Source: Phoebastria nigripes (taxonomy: Eukaryota > Chordata > Aves > Procellariiformes > Diomedeidae). Taken from it: DNA of 64,000 nucleotides. The position numbers and the translations under genes were made by a program. Of the stretch, positions 1-13,500 are shown one piece after another. The notes beneath the pieces were generated by a model. That model was not told where the DNA came from. It was given only the letters and a program-made list of their open reading frames with translations, and did not search any database. Where the stretch lies: NCBI GenBank assembly GCA_035582835.1, contig JAYKAV010000933.1:665226-729225 (forward strand), written 5' to 3'. The number at the start of each line of letters is the position of its first letter. Position 1 is the first letter of the stretch.

Positions 1-1148
1 AGTCACGCTTCAAAGCAGCGTATTCGAGAAAAAGGTGCAGTTGTGTTCCTCTCTGCATTATGCTTTTTGCCTCGCTACTCCATAGTTGCTTCATGTTTTT
101 CAACTCTTTCCCTACTTCGAGGATATCTAGAAGCAGAGGTTTTCATTTAAATGAAACCTGCGATGCTGAGATAATGCTATGACTCCAAGACCTGGGGCTT
201 CAAAAGCAAGAGGGCATGCTGTGAAATTCAGAGGGAGATTGCGAGACTTGCCCGTGCTCCAGTGCTAGTCTAGGAAGGGGAATGTTAGCATTTAAAAATC
301 CCTTGCTTGTTTATGAGAGGGTTGAAAAAATATGTCATGTTGGATGTCATCTTGGTAGTTTTATTTGTGCAGAAACTTAGAAGATGGGTACGACAGATTT
401 TGGAAGAAGATGAATGAAAAAGTTAGGTAATGGTCTGATGCGATGAACCTCAGCCTTCTTCCCAGGCGCTTACTCTTTTGCATTATAGTTCACATAAAAG
501 GTTAATCAAAATATGCTTTTCCATTTCTAAGTCAGACATGTATAAATGCAATTTCTGAGAACTGGAGTCACAGTAATAAAACAGTTTTTTCAAACTGTCC
601 TGTCTCATCAGAGGCAAAGACCACTGTAATTAAGCTACCGGTTTCTACTATAGGCCTTCTGTTTCACAATCAGTAAAAAATGGATATGTGAGGCTATTTT
701 CTGTGCAGAGCTTCTGCTTGCAAAGAGGTTTTTTTCCCCCCACAGTTTGAGAAATCTGTCTCAGCTTTTTGAATACTGGTGCAGCAGTACTAGAAAATTC
801 CCTTGCATTTTTATTACTCAGAGTAGCAAAACCTCACTGCAGGAAAAAAGGCCTTCCCCCCCCCCCCCAAAGCTTTGCTCTGACATCTTTAACTCTTGAA
901 AAGTATCACCCATCTTCTTAGGATTGATTGAAAAAAACTGTGCAAAACAATTGGCCAACAGATTTTCCTCATTTTTGTGTTCAATTTCAAAGGTTGGTGA
1001 AATTTCAAGTTCGAAAAAAATTTTGACTTCCTCCGTGATCCAGTTGCATTGGTTTGATTTGTTAAATAAATACTAATCTCTCTCTCTCTCTTTTTTCTTT
1101 TTTCTTTTTTTTTTTTTTCTTCTCCATTTTTGTTGTTTTTCTGAACAG
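1..1148. other. Upstream region and 5'-UTR intron of FBXL8
   Basis: AT-rich sequence in which I see no coding exon. It holds a C tract near 857-868, an AATAAA at 575-580 that could end an unseen upstream transcript, and a CT-rich tract (1078-1142) that runs into CTGAACAG at 1141-1148. That last signal looks like a splice acceptor, so FBXL8 probably has a noncoding first exon further left, outside the window or unrecognised within it. Confidence 0.5.
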
Positions 1149-1215
1149 GGACTTTTGAGAATTAATTGCAGTTTCGGAAGTTTTTCCCATTTTTAAACCT
1201 GACTGAATCAGCAAA

Positions 1216-2870
1216 ATGCCTGCTCCAGTCCCAGAACTGTGGAACTACATCCCAGAAGAAATCCTCATCCAAATTTTCTATTATCTTTCTCTTCNAGATA
1301 GATACACGGTCTTCCAGGTGTGCAGACAGTGGGCTACAGCTGTTTCTTCTAGCTCTGTTTGGCATTTCACAGAGATCAGGTAAGAGGATTGGGTTTCTAA
1401 TGTCCAAGCATCTCTGCAGGCATAACTAGATCATTATGTTTTCGGTGCCTGTCAAATACTTACACCACTCTGCTGTGACATTATTGACATTAACTGTGAC
1501 TTCTACGTGTGATGATATTATCTTACATGACTAGCACCGTTTTATGTAATAGAGAAAATTGTGTTATATGCTGGTTTTTTTTAATTGCTGCTGATGATTT
1601 GGCTTTCACGGAAAATATTACAATCTTAGGTACGTTGCTCGAAGTTGCCATTTGAAAATGGCAAGAGGCAGTTTCTAACTAGTCAACTTCCATCACAACA
1701 TGTACCTCTCTGATGGGTCTTTCTGGGGACTGACTTCTCTCACCTCCTGACTCCTTCAGCGTTTGGCCTTAACAGGCATCAAGTGAGAAGAAACTTCTGG
1801 GGAATCTGTTGATGTTTGCAGAAACACTAGTATCTGCTCTGTGGTTGCTCAGCTCAGCATTCACAGTGACTAAGAGTTTGTTTTACCCTTCCAGCTGTGA
1901 TTCAGAGGATGAGGAAGGCATGCTGCAGAGCCTACTCCAGTTCCTCAGCCAAATCAAACACCTGAAGATTGTGTTTGACCAGTCCAAGGAGGTCAACCGG
2001 AAGAATGTGACACGCATCTTGGATGTGTTGGCAAAACAGAACCACAAACTGCAGCAGCTGTGCATTGTGTGCCACGGGGAGAACCCCTATTTCTACTCTG
2101 GCCAGGACATCCTACAGAGCATACGGAATATATGTGACACTAAAAACCAGATAGATCTTCAGCATATTGATTTTCGAAAAATGCCCTTCACTCTCGATGA
2201 TGAGCTTGTTGAACTCTTAGCTACCACCAACCCAAACTTGCACAGTTTGTTCATCAACAACCGCACCCTGGTATGCAACGTGGCACCAGACACCATTAGG
2301 AAGGTTCTCAGAGCATGTCCCAGACTCTCAGCCTTGGGGGTTTACTATGCCAGTTTGTCTGACAATGTATTTCAGGAACTGCTCAAGCCTGAAAGAGCAG
2401 CTTTCACCCATTTAGACATTTTCTGTGAGCGCCTGGACAAATATATACCAGTCATCTCAGAAGAGCTCTGGGCTGCTGTAAGTCAAAAGCATCCTCAACT
2501 CTGCGTAGACCTCGAGTTTGATCATACGGTCCCTGCCTGCAAAATACCACGGATCCTAAAGCTGAATATACCTGTGAGCACACTGCAACTCAATACCTAT
2601 AATTACATGGTAAATCAGATTAGGTTTGTCACCCAGAGCTACAGCAGTACGTTAAAGAAGCTGACGCTGCAAACCACGTCCTCGGAGGACTTAAATTCCT
2701 CGCTAGTAGATCTGGCTAGGCAGTGCAGAAATCTGTTGGAGATCCACTGCTACTGTGTGGTCAGCCAGGAGGTGGTAGAAGCGTTCCTCACGCACTGCCC
2801 CAGTCTGAAACAATACACTCTGAAGGTCACCAAGGAACGGCACCCCTGGAAACCAGTAATAGTTCAGTGA
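1216..2870 (+). CDS. FBXL8: F-box and leucine-rich repeat protein 8
   Basis: This is a substrate-recognition subunit of an SCF (SKP1-CUL1-F-box) ubiquitin ligase. Coding exons are 1216-1379 and 1895-2870; the AG|GTAAGA donor and TTCCAG|C acceptor join in phase and give 379 aa (human is about 374). Residues 7-54 form the F-box (WNYIPEEILIQIFYYLSL, then DRYTVFQVCRQW), which binds SKP1. The large second exon encodes LRR-type repeats that should hold the substrate, ending in HPWKPVIVQ, close to the human end HPWRPTLVA. The start at 1216 is the first ATG after the splice acceptor at 1148 and opens the F-box. The base at 1295 is n in codon CNA; Arg (CGA) is likely because human has LSLRDR. The gene lies 1.7 kb upstream of HSF4 on the same strand, as in mammals. 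The match to human FBXL8 runs the full length. Confidence 0.93.
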
Positions 2871-4561
2871 CCGGCTCCTGCTGACTTCCTGGGGAAATCA
2901 TGGGGATCTGCAAGAGGACAGGGGAAGAAGATTTAGGGCTATAAGGAAAACGCTGCAAAATGCCCTCTGCGCTCACTGAGAACATGCTGTTTCACCAGCA
3001 CTGGCTGTTACATAGGATGCACACCCATTCTGCAGACCAAGCATTTACACGCAAATGTGATAGAGAAAGGGTTGTACAGAGAAATAGAATTGTCCTTTTT
3101 TTTCTTTTTTTTTTTTTTTTTTCCTTTTTCTTTCTTTCTTGGGTTATGGAGGGTAGGTGTTTTCTTCTCTGCTTCTTTATTCAGCAGTAGCAGGAATGCC
3201 AAGTTTACCCTTTGTGGGTTTTTACTGAGGACCTCAGCAATATTTAATTTTGATTTTACATTTTAAAAGCACCTCAAAGTCAAGCACACTGTGTCAGGCG
3301 CCCAGCAACTACTTAAATAGTTAAGGAAGTGGCAGCTTCAATGCAGCCATTTTCTGCCCGGGGGTACTTAGCCATGCAGATTCAGTGAGCTACAGCAATG
3401 AACTGTGGTCATTTGATGGAATACCCACTCTAACCTTGATAATTCCTCTTCTGGCATTTCAGTGATGGTGAGCTCACCCATTATCCAGTTGTCAGGTAGC
3501 TTCCAGCTTGGAGGGATATAACAGGAGCTGAATTATGTTAGGAAATAGAAGCAGGAGAAAAAGCACTTAAGGTAAAACACTAACAAGGTAGTAATAAAAG
3601 GCACATGGCCTGCAAATTCCCTTGTCCATCTTGTCTCGCTGTTGCTCAGGAATGCAGATTTCCAGATTCTAATTCAAATGCCTTTTGCAAAGACCTTTGC
3701 TTTCATTACGTTGTTAGTGTTTCTTAGGAGAATCAAGAGCGTTAACAGTTTTTGGCGTCTGATACCTGCGTTCACATGCAAGTTATCTTGCATCTGAATT
3801 AGGATATGTGTGTGTTGGTCTGTTGTACCAGAGATTTTGGTGAATGTTATTTGANGAGCAGTTTCTGAGTTGAAATGATCCTGGCATAAAGCTATGCTGC
3901 GAGCAGCTGTTTAGAGCTATCTAAAGCATTTATAATAATAATAAAGCATATTGTCATCTAGATTCTATGTGTAGCTGTTTTCATCACCCTCTCTTCTTAC
4001 CTAAGAGCCCAATTGTTTCTCTTGACAAATAACATGGGATCTGTAGCCAAACCAACTTACAATTTTGACTTTTCAAAACCTTGCCAAAGATGTGCAGCCC
4101 TGAGGTTTGGCCAGCCCTTGTTCATCTGTGCTGGCCAAAGTTTAGGACAAGAAAATTCCAAAATAACAATTCGGGTGCCTTCACAAACCTGGCATTGCTG
4201 TGCCTGGGTGTCCCACAGACTCTCGGCAGGTGGGTTCACTCCGGTGGCTTGCTAACCTCCCAGCATAAGGTGCGCAGCACGTGTTCCCTTTGCATGACGC
4301 TGCGTATTTATTCACAGCTCTGTGAGATCGGCTGCAGTGCATTTTCATTCTGTGTATTGTTCTCTGGGGCTGGTGATGCCATTGCATTGTGCTGAGTTTT
4401 TAAGAGTGCGAGCAGCACTGCTGATGTGACTCCCTGGGAGCCTACTTTCCACTGGCCTGGGATAAAATTCGGTGGTTCATTCTCTGTCGGACGCACACGC
4501 GTGCAGGGAGGCAGGCACGCCGAGAGCAATGGGGTTAGTGTAGCTGGGACACTGAAAAACT
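2871..4561. other. FBXL8 3' UTR and FBXL8-HSF4 intergenic stretch
   Basis: Noncoding. It contains a T-rich tract (3096-3132), the FBXL8 poly(A) signal candidate at 3593-3598, a second AATAAA in the TAATAATAATAAA run near 3940, and then about 600 bp leading to HSF4 that must hold its promoter and 5' UTR. An in-frame TGA lies three codons before the HSF4 ATG. No CpG island is visible here. Confidence 0.6.
3593..3598 (+). terminator. FBXL8: FBXL8 poly(A) signal candidate
   Basis: This is the first canonical AATAAA after the FBXL8 stop, 723 bp downstream, so it would give a 3' UTR of about 0.74 kb. A second AATAAA near 3940 is an alternative. Confidence 0.5.
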
Positions 4562-7500
4562 ATGCAGGATTCACCCAGCTCTCTGGTGATGGATGGATAC
4601 TCCAGTAATGTGCCAGCCTTCCTGACCAAACTCTGGACACTGGTGGAAGATCCTGAAACGAACCATCTCATCTGCTGGAGTACTGTAAGTACAGCGAATA
4701 TCGGGTGACACTAAGTGCCTGCAACACCAGGAAAAACCCAGCTGCGAGGCCTAAGTACTGCATCGCGCAGCAACTTCCCTTCGNTTTACAAGTGCTGGTC
4801 AGCTAGCTGGGAGAGCGAAAGGACTGATAGTTCGTTAGCGGGCCTTTTGGATATACTTGATATTATTTATCTGCAATATTGTGGCTTTTCTGTTTCAAAG
4901 GGACAACTGGTTTGGGAGCATTTTAATAACAATATTTACGCATTTCACTTGAAGCATCTTCAAGGGTGTCTAATATTGAATCTTCTAAAAATCCAGACTC
5001 TGAGAGAGAGGTTTTTCACCTTGCTTCAATCTGCGGTTCCCTAAAATTTTCTAGAAAAGGTGCAAAGCCCTTAAAAAATTCTGCTGCTGTTTGTATTATT
5101 TGACATGTGTTTCTTAGCAGCCTTTCACAAATGCCTTGGGAGAAGGCAGCAGATAAACAGCATTCGGACCTCAGGCTAAAACCTGTAGTTTAAACAGATC
5201 TCAGATTGGCACCCTAAATCACTCACATTTTGGAAGAGCTTTAATTGATTTTTCAGCGAGTCTGTGTGATGATCGTGGTGATGTGTGTATGTATTGTCTG
5301 AACAGCTTCATAGCATAGATTGCTTTGCTTTGGCTTCTTATTTGTCACTGAGGCATTAATATACTAAGTGCGATCAGAGAATTAAAATTATTTATTTGTC
5401 CCCATCGTACAACATTTTGATACCACATTGTGCTTTTGACCTGATTAAGACTTGCTGCAAATAATGTGATTTGTCTTCAGCAGGGAGTTATCAGATAAGT
5501 TGTGTGCATAAACTTGTTCTCCAAAATCAAGAATCTATAACAAAAGCAGATTTAAAGGGAAAAAAAAAGTCTAAAGGAGCCTTTCTGTCATGTGTTTGTG
5601 TCCAGTAGAGTTTTCATTCAAAACTTGAGGTAGGATTTGAGCTGCATTGTTATCCAAGGCAATGGTTGCTTTCTGATGTTGGTATTACATGGCCATACCT
5701 CTGAGAACTACTAAGTTTTGGTATCGTGTGTTTTAAATAAGGACTTCCAAACTAGGAAGGCTTTTCTAACGCCTATAAGTAGTCCTCTCTCTGTTCTACT
5801 TATAGCACTGTTATTTTTGACTGCCCACCACCACCACCACATGCTCTGCTTTCCTGCAACCTAACATAGGCTACAGCTACGTTCTTGGGAGGTTTTGGTA
5901 AGGCTTTTAGATGTCTAAGTTTGCCATGTTGCATGTTCCCATGTTTCCCATGTTCTTCCTCTTCTATCCATCAGTGTTGTTGGAGCTGAGAAATTGTGCG
6001 CCTGCCTAAGATTTCTGGATGTAATTAGAGCTCTTAGAAAATAGGACCTATAAGGATCTATGAACTGTTTCTTAGCATGAAGGAGAAGAGATGGAGAGGA
6101 AACATGGTAATGGTTTATATATACACTAAAGGCTGTTGCAAGGTGGAAAGGAAAAGCCTGCTGTTGGTGTCCATGGTAGATTGGACAAGAACTAATTAAA
6201 TGAATTTTTGAAACGGAAGATGCAGTTAGGAAGAACTCCTAGCAAATTCCTGGAGTAGCTTGCCTGGGCAGGGCACAGGGTGTCTGTCATCACGGGTCTG
6301 TCAAAAACAGTTAGGATAAGCATCTGCCAAGACTGACATGCTGCAGAGTGAATTTTGCCTTGGGCAGAGAAGTGTCTCCCAGCTTGTGTTCCCATGATGG
6401 AAGACAAGCAAGGCACAGCTACTGTGTGGGAACAAGCTGGCACATGCACGGTTCATCGGTGAACACACAGTAACTCTGAAGTCTCTTGTGTCTGTAGGAA
6501 CCTTTTTGGGTGCACCAGCTTCTGAGAACATTGCAGCCCTCTCAAGAGAGGCCATAAGGAGACGTTCAGGTACACGAAACCCTCGTGTTTCTCATTTTAC
6601 ATCAGCCTGCCCAGCCTGGGACACACAGCTGTATCCCAGAGAGAGTGAGTGAGCAAAAGCACAAGGGCAGCAGGATAAACCAGCTCTGTCCCCAGAACAG
6701 CCTTTGTGGTGTTGGGAAACCCTGGTCCCTGCTGTTGTGTCTGCAAGCTCAGCCTGTGAGGATCACTTCAGCGTACGGATTATTAGTGAATCTCTTAAGC
6801 ACTTGACCAGCCTTCACTTCTGCTGCATGGGGTAAGGAATGATAGGAAAGACCCTGGTGATGGTCAAAGGGCACTGTCAAGGCAGTCATGTCCAGTGTTT
6901 GCAGCAGTGAACAAGGAGCAAGAAGTACAGCTGACCCAGAGTCATATGTTTGTGGGTGTGCAGGGTTAATTGTTAGAGCTGACAAACGAGCCAGAGCACA
7001 GAGGGAAGTGGCACCGTTTGGTGATGGAAGTGCAGTGGCAATGAGTAGGGCAGCAGGGTTTGCCAGCTGGCTGTTTTCCGGTGGCTGTGGGCAGGCTACA
7101 GGCACACACTGGCACCTCTTTAGTCACTGAACTTTCTCGTGGTCCTGATTACAATCCCTGTTTTAGAAACTTCCAGGCAGCCCTGAGAGCACCCATGCAG
7201 CTATGGACCCTGTGATGGGTGCGTGGTGGGACCCACACACCACTGGTACGCTCCTACTGCACACAGAGCCTGAGTGCTCGCTCTTACAAAACACTGTCCT
7301 CCTCCATCAAAAACCACTCCGCTGTGAAATAACCCCCCAAGCTGACANACCACTTGACTGCCGGTAATAACGCTGAACGCAGCAGGAGGATGACTGTGCC
7401 TGTGCTGGTCTCAGACCCCTCCCTGCCAACACCATGCAGACCCTGGTGTCTTTAGCTAGCTGTCCCCTGATACTTGGCTGCAGCTGAGTTGGTAAGTCCC

Positions 7501-10500
7501 AAATATCTGCCAATGTCTTTGCCCTTTTGCCTGTCCCTCCATAAAGCTGTGGAGAGCTTAGGCTGCACAGTTGGGTCGTTCCCCAGGTAGCTCTTTGCAG
7601 CTCTTTCTTCTCTCCACAAGCAAAGCCAATGTGAGCCCCTGGAAGATACCGTTCTCTGCAAGTTTACAAAAATGCCACCCACATGTGCCCCAAACTCCAT
7701 GTCTGAAATCATGATTCTTCATTCCTCCAAATTCCCGGTGCTGTCCCCCCATCCGGAGCAGAGATAGGATTTAAGGTGGTCCCCCTGTCACCATATCCTG
7801 GAGACACTGATCTGTTGAGGTCGGAGATTTAGAAAACGTTGTTTCTAAGTGTTGGTTACAGATGAAAATTAATTGCTAATTTTTCTGTCCCTTAAAAAGG
7901 TCACGTGGATTGCTGTTTGCAAAAAGCTTCAAGGCAGCTTCAGTGCGTTNTGTCTCACAGGCCCTCTCTGTACCAGCTTAATTGTCAGCAGGTAGAAGGC
8001 CAGGCAGGGGAAGCACATGGCCTGCAGTGTGTCTGTCTCTGCCAGCGATCCCAGGTGGTTTGCCTTGTTTTGCAATCACGAATCCTGGCAATGCAACCTC
8101 GGAAATGGATATTTTATCTGGTTAACATGCATGTGGCTAGCTTGGACTGTAAAGCATGACTGTTAACATTTTGCAGTTGCCCTTGTGGCTGTGTACTTTC
8201 AAAACTAGTCAGGAGAAGGTGTGTAGAGCTTCTGGATCCGTGTGGTGTCTCCAGGGATTATTTGCTTTCTTGCCTTGCTGTGTTTCTTGTACCGCGTCTC
8301 CAGGCAGCGCTCCCTCAGGACTGCTGTGCTCTGGAGCAGATGGGTTGGAGTTAGACCTATACAAGCAGATCGAGGGGTTATAATGGCAATTCCTACTTTC
8401 CAGGACCTTCTTCAGACACCAGAGTCTTTCTGTGAGGTTCACGCAAGGGTGGATGATCACAAGCTACCAGCTATTTGTGTGTAAAAGTCTGTAGTTTCTT
8501 TCTCACATCCAAGGCTCTGAACTAAGCAGTGACAAAGCTTAGTAGAAAAAGATCAAAACTGCAGTCATAGAGGACTGACTGTACCAGAAATGAAAGGAGC
8601 ACATCCGTCATTGAAGGCTGTTGTCACTCTTCTCAGCTTCGAGGTGACAATTCAGAGAGCGCGACTTCCCCCGCTGTAGGACTCAAGGGAATCACCTTCT
8701 CCTGGGCACCTCTCATGGTCGGGGACGCTCCTCTGACTTCGCCTTTGTCCTTGTCTTCTTTGCAGAATGGCACCAGCTTCCATGTGTTCGACCAAGGACG
8801 CTTTGCCAAAGAGGTGCTGCCCAAGTATTTCAAACACAACAACATGGCCAGTTTCGTCCGGCAGCTGAACATGTGTAAGTTCAAACTCCAGAGCCTAGGC
8901 CACGGGGGCCCTACGGACACGGGGGAGCAACAGAGAGTGCGGGTGGGACAGGAGGCATGAAAGAGAATTGTGGATAGAAAAGTTGAGATCTCGCATATAT
9001 GCGTTATTGTGGCATTACTGATTTTGCCAAAGAGGACCTGCCTCTCAGATGCCAGCAGAGCAATTTCCTTGTATTGACCTTAGATTCCAGCATGAAATTT
9101 CTGTTAGATTAAATCGTAAGATGTGAGCTAAGAAATTTCAGCTACCAGATTTTCTGCTTCTCTTCCATCAATTTGATGATCCATTATTATTTCTTTTCCA
9201 TTTTATTCTATTTGGGGCTTTTTCCAGCACCCTGATGCTGTGACACCTCCCTCAGAAGCTGCTGCTTTTGAGGGTAGCATGCCCAGGGCTTACCCATTTC
9301 ACCAGCCGTATCGCTGAGCTAATTACGGACGGTACTTCTCCCTGCAAACCTTGCCTTGCTGATCGGACATTTTCACCCCTTAACAGAGGTTTAGGTGTAC
9401 TTTTCAGCCACATCTAGACCACGACTGTATTAAATATGGTTCTTTTCTGATAGTCTTTGGAAGTCTAATTTTTTTCAATGACTAATTCATAAAGCTTTCA
9501 CTTTGCTATTTAACTATACAACAGCACTATTGTAAATTTTAGGCCAGTCTTTAGATGCGGTGTAGAAACCCTTCTAGGACTTCAGAGAAGTACCCAAAGT
9601 AGATTTCCAAAGGTGCATGTGACCCTTTTTTCCAAAAGCGGCACCTGATGCTGGTCTGTGCCTTTGAAAAACCTTCCCCTGAATCCCTTTGGCTTGCAAA
9701 TCAAACCAGAGATTTCATAAGAGCAGGCATTTCAGCTCCTGGCAGACAGACCAACATGCCCAAGGGATTGCTGGCGAGGCTTTCACGGCGTGGGCCAGCG
9801 GCAGCGTGTCCCCAGAGCCGCGGGGTGTCCAGCGGGATGCATGGGGCTCTCCCTTGCACTGGATTTCTTATAGATACGGTCCAAGAGCGTGCCCAGCCAC
9901 GGGGAGGGGGCACGGCTGTGCCTCGAGCACCGGAGCAGCTCAAAAAGTGGGGGGAGTGAACAGAAATGTCCTCAAAAGTGATGGGGTGGGAGGCAAGGAG
10001 GGCGGCCTGGGTCTGTCGGCCCTTCACCCACGCCCTCTCCACGCAGATGGCTTCAGGAAGGTGGTGAACATCGAGCAGGGGGGTCTCGTCAAGCCCGAGC
10101 GGGACGACACCGAGTTCCAGCACCTCTGCTTCCTGCAGGGCCACGAGCACCTCCTGGAGCACATCAAGAGGAAGGTGAGGGGCGGCCGGGCCGGGGGGAC
10201 ACACCGGCTGGGCCTCGGCCTCGGCCCCCCCCCCCCCGGGCGGGAAGGCTGAGGCAGGAAGGCTGAGGGGCGGCAGCCCCTGTTCCAGAAGGTTCCACCC
10301 CACCAGTGTGGAGAGGCTGCGTGCTGCTTTTTCAAAACATCCCTCAACAATATGCCCCAAAACTTAACTAACGGTCTGTGTGGAGGCGTAGCTCCCTTGG
10401 TTTGCTTTAAGCCTGCTGCCTCTTCATTTAATTTGTTTCCCCCAGGCCTTCTGCTAGGAGAGAAGTAGTGAATCCTTGTTTCCTGTCCCTCAGACGTCTC

Positions 10501-13500
10501 AAGCGGGAAATGCCTTGTTTCTCCCCGCGCAGGAGCCCTTCCGTGCCTGCCGCCGTGGCTCTCTGCCCTGGGCCTTTCTACCCCTCCCACGTCCCTTGTT
10601 TGGGGCAGATTGACCAGAACAGCCCTCCATGGTCATTGCGAGGGTTTCTACCACAGCTGCATTCCTCTCTTGATAACTCCCAAAATGCTTGTTTGCTTTC
10701 AGACCACGGGCTGCCGTGCTATAGACCGCTCAGCATAACTCCAAGATCACCCTGTGGTCTGGTTTCTGACCTCTCCATATACATGTACGGTTGGGGTGGG
10801 GGTCCTCGGCGTGCAGGGCTTGGCTTTCATCAGAGTTTTGTCTGTGTTTTTTTGCTCCATCACTCAGTATCACAAGACCTTCGTGTAGTGCTGCGCGGCC
10901 AGGCTTGCTTCGCACCGCTCTGCTTTTGCCCGCTTTTCTAGATAAGTACAGCGTAACTCCTACTGGGTCTCCCAACAGTCATCTCCTGTTATTACAGAAG
11001 TGATAACCTACTCCTGCCTTCTGTTTGCTATCTTTTAACCTGTTATTGATGCCCAAAAAGGGCTGTTCTCTTACTGAATTAGCATATTGACTTCAGAAAA
11101 GGGACTTCAGCAAAAGCCTTCTGGAAATCCAAGTGTAATATATCAATTTAAAGCAGTTCCTCAGGCTCATTCCTGTAAAACATGAGGCTGGATTTGGTAT
11201 CTCTGTAGTTAAAGTAGAAAGAATTAATCAAATAATCTAGTTCAATTCTGCCCTGTTCCTCAAAATACCTTTTCCCCGCCCCCCCCCGCCAAGCTGATTT
11301 GAAATAAGTCCCCACTTTAGTGGAGAATGTCCTGCTGCCAACAGACCCTCTGTACGAAAGCATTTTTCCTGCTCTTTGCTCTATTTTATCCCTTTGACCC
11401 TTGCAGTAATACCCTAAGGATAGTTCAGACTCTTGTGCACACATCGCCTGTCCCAGTATTCCTGCACGTCAGAGCCCGGCTGATGGAAGTCCTGCACCCG
11501 AACCACAGCAATGACTCTGTCCATGCCTGTCTTGTGTTGGTAAAATCCACCTTTGATTCTTCCTCCTCAGGTGTCGGTAGTGAAAAGTGAGGAGACCAAG
11601 ATGCGCCAGGAGGACCTCAGCAGGTTGCTATACGAGGTACAGATACTGAGAAGTCAGCAGGAGAACATGGAGTGTCAAGTGCAGGACATGAAGCAGTGAG
11701 TTGAATCCTACTCAGGCTGCTTCTTACGGGCATTTGCTTCTCGAGAGTTGTTGATCTTGGGGAATGTTTGAAAGGAGGAACCTTACACACGTCCATCCCA
11801 GGGAGCACATGCTGAGCCAAGGACTAGTCATAGGGACTAGATCTGTTGAGACAATAACATGTAGGATTTCTATGCAGACCCCATGATCTACAAAATGAAT
11901 TAATGCTCAGCCTCTCTGTCTTCTGTGAAAGGTGGACATATTCTCTTCATCTGTATTTTCCCTTTACAGATGAGGAAAGCTCAGAGGGGGCCATGCAGGA
12001 AGTAGGTGTATAACCTGGGGACTTAGCTCAGATAACTGTATTTCCTCCAGGTAGAAATGATGTAAAAAAGAGACGTAACTCTTTCTCACACCTAGAAGAG
12101 TCCTTGGCAGAAATGTGGTGATGCCCACTCCAACTATCAAAAAAATAAAAAAAAATCTCTCTCTCATCCTCCACCTCCAAAATACATGACTGGCCTAAAG
12201 TATATAAGAACACAAGAACTGCTGTAGTGTTTAGTCCATCCCTCTGAAGACTGTGTCTTCTGACATGGCCAAAATTGTTGTATAAGAGCAAAACAAGCAT
12301 ATGCAATGCTTCGTACATGTGGCCGCCTGACCTCCAGCTGTCTGAGACGCTGGGATTTTCTGAGTCAGACATGGTCACTAGGAATTTAGTAAATGGATAC
12401 GGTTTTATAAATCATGTACTTGGAGAGGTTTTTATTTGCCTCCAGAATTTTAATCCTTACAGACAACTTCGATTTTTCAAGTGCTTTTTAAACAATAAGA
12501 CCTAAAAACTTCTTTTATAATGAAAGCTGATATTCATACATCACCAGAGGACACTGGCATCCTGGGCCTTGAGAGAACACCAGATACTGTGAAACTTCAT
12601 TGCAGTCCAGCCCCTTATGTACGACAGATAAATGTTTTTATCCTCCCTCAAATTTTAATGACTCCCACACTTAGCACATGCATGAAATAATGAAATCCAG
12701 GTACAGTGGCAATGAAAGAGTTTCTAGGCTTGTATCTTATTTAATTTTTAAGGAATTCCAGTATCAATGATTTGGCTTTGCTTTTAGTTTATTCTCCCTT
12801 TTGATTTGCTTGCTTGCTCCCTTCCTCCATCTGGCAGAAGGCAAAATTGCATTCAGCTGATTAAAATAATACAATTTTTATAAACTAAGACAGACCAGAA
12901 ACCCCAGGCTGAAACCACGTTAAGAAATTTACACTGGTGAAGACCCATTAGGCCATAACTCCAGTGCCAGCTGTCAGACTAAGGAAAGCTGCTTTGCTGA
13001 AAAGCCTGTCAGTACCAGTGCAGAAAGTTCGCCGCAGAGATTCTTGCTGTACAAGCTGCTGTGCTAGGGCAGCTACTGTGCTCTTTCGAGCCCTGCACCT
13101 TATCTTCCCAGTTATAGCATCCGCACTAGAAAGACTAAAACCACCTAAGGGATATGTAGCAAAAGGATTTATAAATTTCACCTGTATGATAGGTTTTGCT
13201 GGCCTGTCGGTTTTGGTACATCCATATACTCTTGAGATAAATTGACTGGCAAAACCTTTTTCAGCATGGACTTGGCTGGCATCCAGATTTGGAAGCAGCA
13301 CAGCAAATAAACTCTGCATCTCCCCATCCCACTTTCTGGGGCTGACTGGTCAAGGAAACCTGTAACTCCCCTGTGTGCTACATTTGCAGATAGAAAATAA
13401 ATATACTTTTGCAATTGCAAGCTAGACACAGGTCTGTGCTGGATGAAATCGGTGACTCCCGTTAATGAAATCATTACAGTCCCCCTAGTTCAAGGCTCTC

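Noticed and set aside
1162..1429. Open frames on both strands at the FBXL8 first coding exon (81 and 87 codons)
   Set aside because: Shadows: the conserved F-box frame starts at 1216 in a different phase and splices at 1379.
3008..3266. Lysine- or phenylalanine-rich frames around 3100
   Set aside because: Translations of a long T tract in the FBXL8 3' UTR.
9701..10590. Minus-strand frames of 188 and 219 codons across HSF4 exon 3
   Set aside because: They are antisense shadows of the GC-rich coding exon and its flanks; the plus-strand exon is conserved protein.
11040..11160. Stretch with CCTTCTGGAAATCCAAGTG and TTCnnGAA, possibly an old repeat or an HSE
   Set aside because: Only two HSE units, and the repeat likeness is from memory and partial.
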